Assembly: GCF_040536835.1 (NCBI RefSeq)
Contig: NZ_CP159578.1
Coordinates: 124,001 to 188,000 of the forward strand
Direction of reading: 5' to 3'
Source of the DNA: Salinicola endophyticus
GTDB lineage: Bacteria > Pseudomonadota > Gammaproteobacteria > Pseudomonadales > Halomonadaceae
DNA: 64,000 bases
Below the pieces are notes generated by a model. The model ran no database searches. It saw only the letters and a list, made by a program, of their open reading frames with translations, and was not told where the DNA came from. The first letter of the stretch is position 1; each line of letters begins with the position of its first letter. Made by a program: the position numbers and the translations under genes. Shown in pieces: positions 50,781 through 60,792 of the stretch.

Positions 50781-51833
50781 ATGACCCTACGCCACGCCTT
50801 CCTGAGCTTGCTCACCGCTGCCTCGCTGGCTGTGACCCCTGCCGCTTTCGCGCAGTCGCGCGATCACTTCTCGGTCTGCTGGTCTATCTACGCCGGCTGG
50901 ATGCCCTGGGGCTATGCCGACACCCAGGGGATCGTCGACAAATGGGCCCACAAGTACGGTATCGACATCGATGTGGTGCAGGTCAACGACTACATCGAAT
51001 CGGTCAATCAGTACACCGCCGGTAATGTCGACGGCTGTGCCATGACCAACATGGATGCCCTGACCCTGCCCGCCGCCAGCGGCGTCGACTCCACCGCGCT
51101 GATCGTCAATGACTACTCCGACGGCAACGATGGCGTCGTGCTCAAGGGCAGCGACGACCTCGCCGACATCAAGGGACGCAAGGTCAATCTGGTGCAGTTC
51201 AGCGTCTCGCACTATCTGCTGGCGCGGGCGCTGGAGAGCGTCGGGCTGAGCGAGCGCGACATCGAGACCGTCAACACCACGGATGCCGATATCGTCTCGA
51301 TCTTCCCCCACGACGATGTCCAGGCGGTGGTGACCTGGAACCCCCAACTGAGCGCGATCGAGCAGCTCGATGACGCCCATCTGGTCTACAGCTCGCACCA
51401 GATCCCGCGTGAAATCCTCGATCTGATGGTGGTCAATACCGACACCCTGAAGGCCAATCCCGATTTCGGCCGGGCCCTGGTCGGTGCCTGGTACGAGGTG
51501 ATGCAGAAGATGGCGGCTGGCGACGAGGCGGCGCTGTCGCAAATGGCCGAGGCCGCTGGTACCGATCTTGCCGGTTATCGCCATCAGCTCGCCGCTACCC
51601 ACCTGTATACCGACCCTGTCGAAGCGGCTTCGCTGCTGCGCGGCCAGGCGCTGCTGGAGACCATGCGACGCGTCGCCGAATTCAGCTTCAAGCATGGCCT
51701 GCTGGGCGAGATGGCGCCCAATCCCGGCTTCGTCGGCATTCAGAACCCCAGCGGGGTGTTCGGGAGTGCGGACAACATCAAGCTGCGTTTCGATCCGACC
51801 TATACGGAAGCCTACGCCGCCTCGCAAAAGTGA
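50781..51833 (+). CDS. ABC transporter substrate-binding protein of the guanidine/urea-carboxylase locus
   Basis: A 350-residue exported protein of the NMT1/TauA-like class, with signal peptide ending AAFAQ. HFSVCWSIYAGWMPWGYADTQGIVDKWA is characteristic of the subfamily found with urea carboxylase genes. It was annotated as a urea-binding protein, but the guanidine riboswitch upstream points to guanidine as cargo. It is the first gene of a probable seven-gene operon. Confidence 0.88.
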   Translation: MTLRHAFLSLLTAASLAVTPAAFAQSRDHFSVCWSIYAGWMPWGYADTQGIVDKWAHKYGIDIDVVQVNDYIESVNQYTAGNVDGCAMTNMDALTLPAASGVDSTALIVNDYSDGNDGVVLKGSDDLADIKGRKVNLVQFSVSHYLLARALESVGLSERDIETVNTTDADIVSIFPHDDVQAVVTWNPQLSAIEQLDDAHLVYSSHQIPREILDLMVVNTDTLKANPDFGRALVGAWYEVMQKMAAGDEAALSQMAEAAGTDLAGYRHQLAATHLYTDPVEAASLLRGQALLETMRRVAEFSFKHGLLGEMAPNPGFVGIQNPSGVFGSADNIKLRFDPTYTEAYAASQK

Positions 51834-51869
51834 GCGACGCCACGCCATCGACCTGACGAGGCTCCCTCC

Positions 51870-52697
51870 ATGAAACGACTCATCAACATCCGGCCGTCGC
51901 GCGGCGGCCGCTGGCTGCTGGGGGCGCTTCCCTTTGCGCTGCTGGGCCTGGTCTACCTTGGCCTCTCCCGGGCCAGGCTCGCAGCCAATCCCAACGAGCG
52001 CCTGCTGCCGGCGCCCACCACCATGCTGGAGACCTTTCACCAGCTGGCGACCGAGGCCAGTGTGCGCACCGGCACCATTCCACTGTGGGGCGATACGCTG
52101 GCGAGTCTCGAGCGGCTGGGGCTCGGGGTCGCCATCAGCGCTCTGATCGGGTTGACGATCGGGCTGCTGACGGGCGGCCTGCCGCTGCTGCGGGCCAAGC
52201 TGTCGCCGCTGGTCACGGTGCTCTCGCTGGTGCCGCCGATGGCCATTCTGCCGGTGCTGTTCATCGCCTTCGGCACCGGCGAGATGGCCAAGGTGGCGCT
52301 GATCGTCATCGGCGTCACGCCGTTTCTGATTCGCGATCTGCAGAGCCATGCGCTGCGCCTGCCGGACGAACAGCTGATCAAGGCGCAGACCCTGGGCGCC
52401 AACTCCTGGCAGGTCCTGCTGCGGGTCCTGCTGCCCCAGCTCACGCCGCGCCTGCTCGCCTCGACCCGGCTGGCGTTGGGCAGCGCCTGGCTGTTTTTGA
52501 TCGCGGCCGAAGCGATCGCCGCCCAGGATGGGCTGGGCTATCGCATCTTCCTGGTGCGCCGCTATCTGGCCATGGATGTGATCCTGCCCTACGTGGCCTG
52601 GATCACGCTGCTGGCGTTCCTCCTCGACCGCGCTCTGGCACTGGTTTCGCAGCGCGCCTTTCCCTGGTACCACGCCGAGGAGGGCGACGCGTCATGA
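51870..52697 (+). CDS. ABC transporter permease (TauC/SsuC-like) of the guanidine locus
   Basis: A 275-residue inner-membrane permease with about six helices. The EAA-type loop reads LIKAQTLGANSWQVLLRVLLP. It overlaps the ATPase gene by four bases. With the binding protein and ATPase it forms an importer likely to carry guanidine. Confidence 0.9.
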   Translation: MKRLINIRPSRGGRWLLGALPFALLGLVYLGLSRARLAANPNERLLPAPTTMLETFHQLATEASVRTGTIPLWGDTLASLERLGLGVAISALIGLTIGLLTGGLPLLRAKLSPLVTVLSLVPPMAILPVLFIAFGTGEMAKVALIVIGVTPFLIRDLQSHALRLPDEQLIKAQTLGANSWQVLLRVLLPQLTPRLLASTRLALGSAWLFLIAAEAIAAQDGLGYRIFLVRRYLAMDVILPYVAWITLLAFLLDRALALVSQRAFPWYHAEEGDAS

Positions 52698-53515
52698 GTC
52701 AGACAGAGAGACAGCCCGCGCTGCTGGAAGCGCAGCACCTGGAGAAGCGCTACGGCGATCAGCTGGTGCTCGAGCGCTTGAGCTTCCGCGTCGAGTGCGG
52801 TGAGTTCGTCACCCTGGTCGGCGCTTCAGGCTGTGGCAAGACCACCTTCCTCAAGCTGCTGCTGGGCACCGAGCGCATCTCGCGCGGCAGCCTGCGTCTG
52901 GATGGCCGCCCGCTGCCCGACGAACCCGGCCCGGATCGCGGGGTGGTGTTCCAGAAGTACTCGGTGTTCCCGCACCTCAGTGTGCTCGGCAACGTGACCA
53001 TGGCCGAGGAGCTCGCCCGTTCGCCGCTGCTGGGCAAGCTCTACGGTGTGGCCCGCCGGCGAGCCCGCGACAACGCCGTCGCCAGACTCACGGAGGTGGG
53101 GCTGGCCGGTGCGCTGGAGAAGTACCCGCACGAGCTTTCAGGCGGCATGCAGCAGCGTCTGGCGATCGCCCAGGCGCTGATGATGAAGCCGCGCATCCTG
53201 CTCCTCGACGAGCCCTTTGGCGCGCTGGACCCCGGTATCCGCCAGGACATGCACGCTCTGATCACGCGGCTGTGGCGCGAGCAGCAGTTGACCATCTTCA
53301 TGATCACCCACGACGTCAAAGAGGCTTTCGCGCTGGGCACCCGGTTATGGGTGTTCGACAAGGTCCGCCACGACCCCCAGGCGCCCAACGCCTATGGCGC
53401 CACCATCACCTACGACCTGCCGGTCGGGGCGCAGCAGCGCCCGCCCGAGGCGCTCGTCGAGCGTCTCGATGCCACCGGCCGCTTTCACCCGACCTCCCAG
53501 GAGACGCTGACATGA
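52694..53515 (+). CDS. ABC transporter ATPase (TauB/SsuB-like) of the guanidine locus
   Basis: A 273-residue ATPase with Walker [10 protein letters not shown], signature [15 protein letters not shown] and Walker [16 protein letters not shown] long C-terminal tail ([23 protein letters not shown]) is typical of the subfamily near urea carboxylase. Its stop overlaps the next gene start by four bases. Confidence 0.92.
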   Translation: MSQTERQPALLEAQHLEKRYGDQLVLERLSFRVECGEFVTLVGASGCGKTTFLKLLLGTERISRGSLRLDGRPLPDEPGPDRGVVFQKYSVFPHLSVLGNVTMAEELARSPLLGKLYGVARRRARDNAVARLTEVGLAGALEKYPHELSGGMQQRLAIAQALMMKPRILLLDEPFGALDPGIRQDMHALITRLWREQQLTIFMITHDVKEAFALGTRLWVFDKVRHDPQAPNAYGATITYDLPVGAQQRPPEALVERLDATGRFHPTSQETLT

Positions 53516-54246
53516 GTACCCACTCCGGCGACGACGCGCGCTATACCACGTACCTCCCCGGTGGCCACCACTGGTCGCTGCGCCTGCGCCGCGGCACCAC
53601 GCTGACGCTGACGGCCCGCGAGGCCGACACCAACGTCGGTCTGCTCTGCTACAACCCCGAGAATCTGCTCGAACGTCTCAATCTGCCGGATACGCTGAAA
53701 GCCCAGCACACCTTCAAGCTGACCCGCGGCCACTGCCTCTACTCCGACATGGGGCGCATCTTCGCCTCGATCGTCGCCGACGATCTGGGCTGGCACGACA
53801 GCGTCGGCGGCAACCTGATGCCGCACCACCTGCTCGCCAAGGGCTGGCAGTCGGTCAGCTATCAACAGGCGCACAACGCCTGGACTCGCACCGGCTACGA
53901 CAGCTTCCTGGTCGAGCTGGCCAAGTACGGTCTCGGCCGGCGCGACATGGCCGCCAACCTCAACCTGTTCTCGCGGGTGGAGAGCGATGCCCAGGGGCGC
54001 CTGCGCTATGTCCCGGGGCACTGTCAGCCCGGCGCCAGCGTCACCCTGCGCCTGGAGATGGACACGCTGGTGATCCTGCACACCTGCCCGCATCCGCTCG
54101 ATCCCAGCCCCGACTATCCACACCGCGGCGTGGAGATCGCGCTGGGGACCGCGCCGGCGCCCACCGAGGACGACATCTGCTACCGCTCGCGGCCGGAGAA
54201 CGCCCGTGGCTTCGCCAACAACCGCCTCTATCACCTCGGCCTGTAA
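53512..54246 (+). CDS. Urea-carboxylase-associated protein, probable carboxyguanidine deiminase subunit (DUF1989)
   Basis: A 244-residue cytosolic protein of the DUF1989/urea-amidolyase-associated protein 1 family. [43 protein letters not shown] and NLNLFSRVE are family blocks. Published work showed that these paired proteins are carboxyguanidine deiminases (CgdAB), turning carboxyguanidine into allophanate and ammonia. Unlike its partner it lacks the cysteines around the GWHD histidine, so it may be the non-catalytic or accessory half. The start at 53512 follows AGGAG and overlaps the ATPase gene. Confidence 0.88.
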   Translation: MSTHSGDDARYTTYLPGGHHWSLRLRRGTTLTLTAREADTNVGLLCYNPENLLERLNLPDTLKAQHTFKLTRGHCLYSDMGRIFASIVADDLGWHDSVGGNLMPHHLLAKGWQSVSYQQAHNAWTRTGYDSFLVELAKYGLGRRDMAANLNLFSRVESDAQGRLRYVPGHCQPGASVTLRLEMDTLVILHTCPHPLDPSPDYPHRGVEIALGTAPAPTEDDICYRSRPENARGFANNRLYHLGL

Positions 54247-54260
54247 GGGAGCACCGCGAC

Positions 54261-54899
54261 ATGATCATCGAGAGTAACCAGCGCCCCGAGAACGCCGTCA
54301 GCCGCACCACGGTCGAGGCCGGCGATCACTATATCGGCATCGTCCGCGCCGGCCAGACCCTGCGGCTGCTCGACCTGGAGGGCAACCAGGCTGCGGACAC
54401 GCTGTTCTTCAACGCCCACGACACCGCCGAGCGCTATAGCGCCATGGACACCCTGCGCGAGCAGGGCGAGGTCTACCTGAGCGCTGGCTCGAAGCTGCGC
54501 TCCAATGAGGGCCGGGTACTGCTGACCATCACCGCCGACACCTGCGGTCGTCACGACACCCTGGGCGGGGCCTGTGCCAGCGAGAGCAACACCGTGCGCT
54601 ACGACCTGGAGAAGCGCCACATGCACTCGTGCCGCGACAACTGGATGCAGGCGATTGCCGACCACCCCGAGTACGGCCTGACCAAGCGCGACATTACCCA
54701 CAACATCAACTTCTTCATGAACGTTCCGGTGACCGAAGAGGGGGGGCTGACCTTCGAGGATGGCATCTCGGCGCCGGGCAAGTACGTGGAGATGGTCGCC
54801 GAGATGGACGTGGTGGTGCTGATCTCCAACTGCCCGCAGCTCAACAACCCGTGCAATGGGTATGACCCGACGCCGATCGAGCTGCTGATCTGGGATTAG
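54261..54899 (+). CDS. Urea-carboxylase-associated protein, probable carboxyguanidine deiminase subunit (DUF1989)
   Basis: A 212-residue DUF1989 protein (urea-amidolyase-associated protein 2 type). [19 protein letters not shown] and [18 protein letters not shown] carry the likely metal-binding residues C95, H98 and C105, with C124 in HMHSC. It pairs with the preceding gene as CgdAB. Together they make allophanate for the hydrolase downstream. A repeat element separates it from the carboxylase gene. Confidence 0.9.
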   Translation: MIIESNQRPENAVSRTTVEAGDHYIGIVRAGQTLRLLDLEGNQAADTLFFNAHDTAERYSAMDTLREQGEVYLSAGSKLRSNEGRVLLTITADTCGRHDTLGGACASESNTVRYDLEKRHMHSCRDNWMQAIADHPEYGLTKRDITHNINFFMNVPVTEEGGLTFEDGISAPGKYVEMVAEMDVVVLISNCPQLNNPCNGYDPTPIELLIWD

Positions 54900-54942
54900 C
54901 GAGACCGACCTGTCTGGCCAGCGTTTGCGACGAATCGCCAGC

Positions 54943-55088
54943 CTAGGCACTGTCTGAAAAGTACTGCGCTCGCCCATGCGGCGTTAAAAATCGGCTCAAA
55001 ATGCTCATTTACACCCCGTAAATTCCGCGTTTTCGCCGATTTTTGCCTTGCCTGGCCTTCGCTCGTCGAATTTTCAGACAGCACCTAG
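54943..55088 (+). repeat. 146-bp palindromic repeat element (GTCTGAAAA class), copy 2
   Basis: It is bounded by CTAGGCACTGTCTGAAAAGT and by TTTTCAGACAGCACCTAG. It is almost the exact inverse of the copy at 20676-20821. It sits inside the guanidine operon between the deiminase and carboxylase genes, so any transcript must read through its long hairpin. Confidence 0.88.
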
Positions 55089-55171
55089 TATGCAGCGTCA
55101 TTGGTCATGGAGACGACTCCATGACGACCCCAGTCCTGGCGGGACGGCCCGCCGAGTCATGGACCGATGTC

Positions 55172-58100
55172 ATGTTCCGTAAAGTTCTGATCGCCAATCG
55201 CGGGGCCATCGCCGCGCGTATTCAGCGCACGCTCGTGCGCCTGGGTATCGGCTCGGTGGTGGTCTACGCCGAAGCCGACCGCGACGCGCCCTATGTGTTC
55301 GCCGCCGACGAGGCCTACTCCCTCGGTGAGGGCGGCGCCGCCGATACCTATCTCGCCATCGACAAGCTGATCGATATCGCTCGACGCAGTGGCGCCGAGG
55401 CGGTGCACCCCGGTTACGGCTTTCTCTCCGAGAACACTCACTTCATCCAGGCCTGTGAGGCGGCCGGGCTGGTCTTTCTCGGCCCCACCCCCGAGCAGAT
55501 TCGCGACTTCGGCCTGAAGCACGCGGCGAGGGCGCTGGCCGAATGCGCCGGGGTGCCGCTGGTGCCTGGTTCCGGGCTGCTCGACGATCTCGAGGCGGCC
55601 CGGCGGGAGGCTGCACGCATCGGCTACCCGGTGATGCTCAAGTCCACCGCCGGCGGCGGCGGCATCGGCATGCAGGTATGCGCCGATGCCAGCGAGCTCG
55701 AGCGCGCCTTCGACTCGGTACGTGGCCTCGGTGAGCGCAACTTCGGCGATGCCGGCGTCTTTGTCGAGGCCTACATCGCCCGGGCGCGGCATTTGGAGGT
55801 CCAACTGTTCGGCGACGGCCAGGGTAAGGTCGTGGCGCTGGGGGAGCGCGACTGCTCCACCCAGCGCCGCCATCAGAAGGTGATCGAGGAGTGCCCGGCA
55901 CCCGATCTGCCACAGGCCGTGCGGCGTGAACTGCACGCCACCGCCGTGCGCCTGGGAGAGGCCGTCGACTATCGCAATGCCGGCACCGTGGAGTTCATCT
56001 ACGATGCGGAGCGCGAGCGTTTCTATTTCCTCGAGGTCAACACCCGCCTGCAGGTCGAGCACGGTGTCACCGAGGCCGTCTGGGGCGTCGATCTCGTCGA
56101 GTGGATGATTCGCCTCGGCGCCGGCGAGCTGGCGCCGCTCGAGACGCTGATCCGCGAACTCGAGCCGCGCGGCCATGCCATCCAGGCACGTCTCTACGCC
56201 GAGGACCCGAGTCACGATTTTCGGCCCAGCGCCGGTCTGCTCACCGAGGTCGTCTTCCCCGAGGCGCCGGGGCTGCGCGTCGATCACGCCATCGAGGCGG
56301 GGCTGGAGGTCTCGGCGCTGTTCGATCCGATGCTGGCCAAGGTGATCGTCCACGCCGACGATCGCGACACCGCCCGCACGCGCCTGGCCGACGCCCTGGC
56401 GGGTGCCAGCGTCTACGGCTTCGAGACCAACCGCACCTGGCTGTCCCATGTGCTGCGGGATGCCCGCTTCCGTGATGCCGAGCTGCACACCCGCTGGCTG
56501 GTCGATCTCGCCTGGACACCGCCGGCCATCGAGGTGCTCACCGCCGGCACGCTGACCACGATTCAGGACTACCCCGGACGCCAGGGCCACTGGGATGTGG
56601 GGGTGCCCCCCTCGGGCCCCTTCGACGACTGGTCGTTTCGTCTTGGTAACCGCCTGCTCGACAACCCGGCCGATGCGGCGGGGCTGGAGATCACCCTGAC
56701 CGGCCCGGCGCTGCGCTTCCACCGTGCCACCCAGATCGCGCTCACCGGCTGCGAGCTGTCCGCCGATCTCGACGGCGAGCCGGTGGCCTTCTGGCAGGTG
56801 CTGGAGATCCCCGCCGGCGCTACCCTGACCCTGGGCAAGGCGCGTGCCGGCGCGCGTGCCTACCTGCTGGTACGCGGTGGCATCGACTGCCCGCGCTATC
56901 TCGGCTCGCGCAGCACCTTCACCCTGGGCCAGTTCGGCGGCCATGCCGGCCGCGCGTTGCGCAGCGGCGACATGCTGGCCCTGTCCGCGCTGGCGCCCAC
57001 CGCGCCACGCATTCTGCTCGAGGCGCTCAGGCCCTGCTTCGGCGGTGCCGACGCCCCGGTGCGTGACATTGCCGTGCTCTATGGCCCGCACGGGGCGCCG
57101 GATTTCTTCACCGAGGCGGATATCGACACGCTCTTCGCCCACGAGTGGGAAGTGCACTACAACTCCAGCCGCACCGGGGTGCGCCTGATCGGCCCGCGCC
57201 CCGAGTGGGCACGGGCCGACGGCGGCGAGGCCGGGCTGCACCCGTCGAACATCCATGACAACGCCTACGCCTTCGGCACCATCGACTTCACCGGCGACAT
57301 GCCGGTGATCCTCGGCCCGGATGGCCCCTCGCTGGGTGGCTTCGTCTGCCCGGCGACGGTGGTGCGCGCCGAGCGCTGGAAACTCGGCCAGCTCACCGCC
57401 GGTGATCGTGTGCGCTTCGTGCCGGTGGATCTGGCCACCGCCCGCGCCCTCGAGGCGCGCCAGCAGGCCCAGCTGGCAGCGCTGAGCGGTGGCGACACCG
57501 AGGCCTTGATCGCGGAGCGCGGCAGCCCGGTGCTGCGCGAGGTGGCGGCCGCAAGTGCCGGCGAACGGCTCGTCTACCGGCGCGCCGGCGACGACTTCCT
57601 GCTGGTCGAGTTCGGCGCCATGGAGCTCGACATCGCGCTGCGCTTCCGCGCCCACGCCTGGATGTTGTGGCTGCGCGACAACCCGCTGCCCGGCCTGCGG
57701 GAACTCACCCCGGGCATCCGCTCGCTGCAGATTCACTACGAGCCCGACGAACTCGACCTGGGTGAGCTGCTGACGCATCTCGAACGTGCCGAGGAGGAAC
57801 TGCGCGATGTGGCGTCGCTGGAGGTCGAAGCGCGCACCGTGAACCTGCCGCTCTCCTGGGACGACCCCGCTTGCCAGGAAGCGATCGACAAGTACCAGCG
57901 CAGCGTGCGCCCGGACGCGCCTTGGTGTCCCAGCAATCTGGAGTTCATCCGCCGCATCAATGCGCTCGACAGCATCGAGCAGGTCCGCGAGATCGTATTC
58001 GACGCCCGCTATCTGGTGATGGGTCTGGGCGACGTCTATCTCGGCGCCCCGGTGGCCACCCCGCTCGATCCGGCCCAGCGCCTGGTCACCACCAAGTACA

Positions 58101-58789
58101 ACCCGGCGCGCACCTGGACGGCGGAGAACTCGGTGGGCATCGGCGGGGCCTACCTGTGCGTCTATGGCATGGAGGGCCCCGGTGGCTATCAGTTCGTCGG
58201 GCGCACCCTGCAGATGTGGAACCGCTATCGTCGCACCGAGCACTTCGACAACCCCTGGCTGCTGCGTTTCTTCGATCAGCTGCGCTTCTTCGAGGTGAGC
58301 CATGAGGAGTTGCTGCGCATCCGCCGTGACTTCCCCCACGGGCGCTATCCGCTCGAGATCGAGCGCACGCGCTTCCGGCTCGCCGACTACCAGGCCGAGA
58401 TCGATGCCCACGCCGAGCGCATAGACCGCTTCCGTGAACGCCGCGAGGCCGCTTTCCAGCAGGAGATGGCTGCCTGGCGTGCCAACGGCCAGTTCACCTT
58501 CGAGGACCAGGCGCCGGAGGCCGGCGAAGCCACAAAGCTCGACGGCGACGAGTCGGGCGTCGACAGCCCGGTCACCGGCAGTCTGTGGAAGCTGATGGTC
58601 AACGTCGGCGATGTGGTCACGCCCGGCCAGGTCGTTGCCCTGGTCGAATCGATGAAGATGGAGGTCGAGATCACCGCCCGCGAGGCGGGCAAGGTGACCC
58701 GCTTACCGCTGAGCGAGGGCGGCGCCGTCGCCCCGGGTCAGCCGATCGTGATTCTCGAACAGAGCGCCCACCAGGAGACCTCGGCATGA
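55172..58789 (+). CDS. Biotin-dependent urea carboxylase family enzyme, probable guanidine carboxylase
   Basis: A 1205-residue cytosolic enzyme. Order: biotin carboxylase (about 1-450; FRKVLIANRGAIAARI, HPGYGFLSEN, KSTAGGGGIGMQ, EVNTRLQVEHGVTEAVWGVDLVEWMI), carboxyltransferase of the KipI/KipA-like urea-amidolyase type (about 465-1050), and a C-terminal biotinyl domain with the biotin lysine K1162 in VESMKMEVEI. The start at 55172 matches the family; 55121, with GGAG upstream, would add 17 residues. The guanidine-I riboswitch and the CgdAB pair make guanidine (giving carboxyguanidine) a better substrate guess than urea. Confidence 0.93.
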   Translation: MFRKVLIANRGAIAARIQRTLVRLGIGSVVVYAEADRDAPYVFAADEAYSLGEGGAADTYLAIDKLIDIARRSGAEAVHPGYGFLSENTHFIQACEAAGLVFLGPTPEQIRDFGLKHAARALAECAGVPLVPGSGLLDDLEAARREAARIGYPVMLKSTAGGGGIGMQVCADASELERAFDSVRGLGERNFGDAGVFVEAYIARARHLEVQLFGDGQGKVVALGERDCSTQRRHQKVIEECPAPDLPQAVRRELHATAVRLGEAVDYRNAGTVEFIYDAERERFYFLEVNTRLQVEHGVTEAVWGVDLVEWMIRLGAGELAPLETLIRELEPRGHAIQARLYAEDPSHDFRPSAGLLTEVVFPEAPGLRVDHAIEAGLEVSALFDPMLAKVIVHADDRDTARTRLADALAGASVYGFETNRTWLSHVLRDARFRDAELHTRWLVDLAWTPPAIEVLTAGTLTTIQDYPGRQGHWDVGVPPSGPFDDWSFRLGNRLLDNPADAAGLEITLTGPALRFHRATQIALTGCELSADLDGEPVAFWQVLEIPAGATLTLGKARAGARAYLLVRGGIDCPRYLGSRSTFTLGQFGGHAGRALRSGDMLALSALAPTAPRILLEALRPCFGGADAPVRDIAVLYGPHGAPDFFTEADIDTLFAHEWEVHYNSSRTGVRLIGPRPEWARADGGEAGLHPSNIHDNAYAFGTIDFTGDMPVILGPDGPSLGGFVCPATVVRAERWKLGQLTAGDRVRFVPVDLATARALEARQQAQLAALSGGDTEALIAERGSPVLREVAAASAGERLVYRRAGDDFLLVEFGAMELDIALRFRAHAWMLWLRDNPLPGLRELTPGIRSLQIHYEPDELDLGELLTHLERAEEELRDVASLEVEARTVNLPLSWDDPACQEAIDKYQRSVRPDAPWCPSNLEFIRRINALDSIEQVREIVFDARYLVMGLGDVYLGAPVATPLDPAQRLVTTKYNPARTWTAENSVGIGGAYLCVYGMEGPGGYQFVGRTLQMWNRYRRTEHFDNPWLLRFFDQLRFFEVSHEELLRIRRDFPHGRYPLEIERTRFRLADYQAEIDAHAERIDRFRERREAAFQQEMAAWRANGQFTFEDQAPEAGEATKLDGDESGVDSPVTGSLWKLMVNVGDVVTPGQVVALVESMKMEVEITAREAGKVTRLPLSEGGAVAPGQPIVILEQSAHQETSA

Positions 58790-60603
58790 GTGCCATCGAC
58801 ATGACCCTCACCGCGCTGCTGGCGCGCTATCGTACCCATGAACTGACCCCGCGTGAGCTGATCGCCCAACTGCTGGCGGACGCCGAGGCGCGTGCCGCCG
58901 ATCCCGCCTGGATCACACGGCTGTCGCGCGAGCAGCTCGAGCCCTATCTGCGGCGCCTGGATGACGCCGATCCGGCCGACCTGCCGCTCTACGGCATCCC
59001 CTTTGCGATCAAGGACAATATCGATCTCGCCGGGGTGCCCACCACGGCGGGCTGCCCGGCCTACGCCTATACCCCGGGGCACTCTGCCTTCGTGGTTGAG
59101 CGGCTGATCGAGGCCGGCGCCATCCCGCTGGGCAAGACCAATCTCGACCAGTTCGCCACCGGACTGGTCGGCGAGCGCGCCCCGGACGACTACGGCGTGC
59201 CCGCCAACGCTTTCGCCGCCGAGCGCATCCCCGGCGGCTCTAGCAGCGGCTCGGCGGTCGTCACCGCCCAGGGCCAGGTGAGCTTCGCCCTGGGCACCGA
59301 TACTGCCGGCTCCGGACGCGTCCCGGCCTGTTTCCACAACCTGTTCGGGGTCAAGCCGACGCTGGGGCTGCTGAGCACCGCCGGCGTGGTGCCGGCCTGC
59401 GCTACGCTGGATACCATCAGCCTGTTCGCGCTGAGCGCCGACGATGCCCATGCGGTGCTGAACGTCGCCGCTGCGTACGATCCCGATTGTGCCTGGTCGC
59501 GGCACCACGACTTCGCCGTGGCCGGACAGGCCTACGGTGCGGCGCCCGCGCGCTTTCGCTTCGGCGTGCCCCTCGCTTCACAGTGGCACACCGATGCTGA
59601 CTATAGCGCAGGCATGCGCCGGGCCATCGCAGATCTCGAGTCCCTGGGGGGTGAAAGGGTCGAGCTGGACTGCGCGCCGCTACTCGCCGCCGCGCGTCTG
59701 CTCTACGAGGGCCCCTGGGTCGCCGAGCGCTACCATGCGGTGCGCGATTGGATCGAGACGCGTCCCGAGGTGCTGCATCCGGTGACCCGTCGGGTGATCG
59801 AGGGCGGTGGAAAGCCGCTAGCGGTGGATGCCTTCGCCGCCCGCTATCAGCTCGCCGAGCACAAGCGTCAGGCCGATGCCCTGCTCGCCGGGGTCGACGT
59901 CATGCTCGCACCGACTACCGTGACGCACCCAACCAAGGCCGAGGTGGCCGCGGCGCCCATCGACGTCAACTCGCAGCTGGGTACCTGGACCAACTTCATG
60001 AACCTGCTCGACTACAGCGCCCTGGCCGTGCCCACCGGTTTCACCGAGGGCGGCCTGCCGTTTGGCGTCACGCTGTTCGGGCCGGCCTTCGCCGATCTCT
60101 CGCTTTTGAGCCTGGGGCGGGCGCTGGAGCGGCATCTCGAGCTGCCACTGGGCGCCACCGGTCTCGCGCGTGCGCGTTCACCGGCGCTGCCCGAGGCCCG
60201 CGATGGCAGCCTGGCGCTGGTGGTGTGCGGTGCGCATCTCGACGGGCTGGCGCTCAATCATCAGCTCAGGCAACGTGGCGCGGTGAAGGTCGCCGTGACC
60301 CGCTCCAGCCCGCACTATCGGCTCTATGCGCTGGCCGGCGGCCCGCCGGCACGCCCGGCAATGGTGCGCGACGACGTCGATGGCGCCGCCATCGACGTGG
60401 AGGTCTGGCGCCTGCCGATTGCCAGCATCGGCAGTTTTCTCGCCGGCATTCCCTCGCCGCTGGGGCTGGGGCAGGTCGAGCTCGATGACGGCACCTGGTG
60501 CTGTGGCTTCATCGCCGCCGCTGGGGCTCTGCAACATGACGGGCTGGCCGAGGACGTGACCCGCTTCGGCGGATGGCGCGGCTGGCTCGCCGCCAGTGTC
60601 TGA
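58786..60603 (+). CDS. atzF: Allophanate hydrolase
   Basis: A 605-residue amidase-signature enzyme that splits allophanate to ammonia and CO2. The catalytic triad is seen as PFAIKDNIDLAG (Lys), and the GGSSSGSAVV serine loop. PTTVTHPTKAEVAAAPIDVNSQLGTWTNFMN is specific for allophanate hydrolases, and the C-terminal domain (VEVWRLPIASIGSFLAGIPSPLGLGQVEL) is present at full length. The start overlaps the carboxylase stop by four bases. It closes the guanidine pathway. Confidence 0.94.
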   Translation: MSAIDMTLTALLARYRTHELTPRELIAQLLADAEARAADPAWITRLSREQLEPYLRRLDDADPADLPLYGIPFAIKDNIDLAGVPTTAGCPAYAYTPGHSAFVVERLIEAGAIPLGKTNLDQFATGLVGERAPDDYGVPANAFAAERIPGGSSSGSAVVTAQGQVSFALGTDTAGSGRVPACFHNLFGVKPTLGLLSTAGVVPACATLDTISLFALSADDAHAVLNVAAAYDPDCAWSRHHDFAVAGQAYGAAPARFRFGVPLASQWHTDADYSAGMRRAIADLESLGGERVELDCAPLLAAARLLYEGPWVAERYHAVRDWIETRPEVLHPVTRRVIEGGGKPLAVDAFAARYQLAEHKRQADALLAGVDVMLAPTTVTHPTKAEVAAAPIDVNSQLGTWTNFMNLLDYSALAVPTGFTEGGLPFGVTLFGPAFADLSLLSLGRALERHLELPLGATGLARARSPALPEARDGSLALVVCGAHLDGLALNHQLRQRGAVKVAVTRSSPHYRLYALAGGPPARPAMVRDDVDGAAIDVEVWRLPIASIGSFLAGIPSPLGLGQVELDDGTWCCGFIAAAGALQHDGLAEDVTRFGGWRGWLAASV

Positions 60604-60792
60604 GCACGTGTCGCGGCCCCAGGTGAGCACTGGGGTTGGAACGTAGGCGAAAGCTCAGGCAGGGCGCATTTGAGGGCGCAGGGGTAGGGCGGTAGCAGGA
60701 TGGAGCCAAGAGGGCGAGGGACGCTGCGGTGGTTAGCGCAGCGCCATCCTGGCACCTAGTCTGAGGGTTCTTGTCTTCAGCGGAGCCTGCCC

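Noticed and set aside
55157..58411. A 1084-residue open frame antisense to the carboxylase
   Set aside because: Same reason: it mirrors the codon use of the real gene and has no recognisable domain.
55172..60603. Labelling the carboxylase/hydrolase pair as urea amidolyase for urea use
   Set aside because: The guanidine-I riboswitch and the paired DUF1989 proteins make guanidine the better-supported substrate, although urea activity cannot be excluded from sequence.
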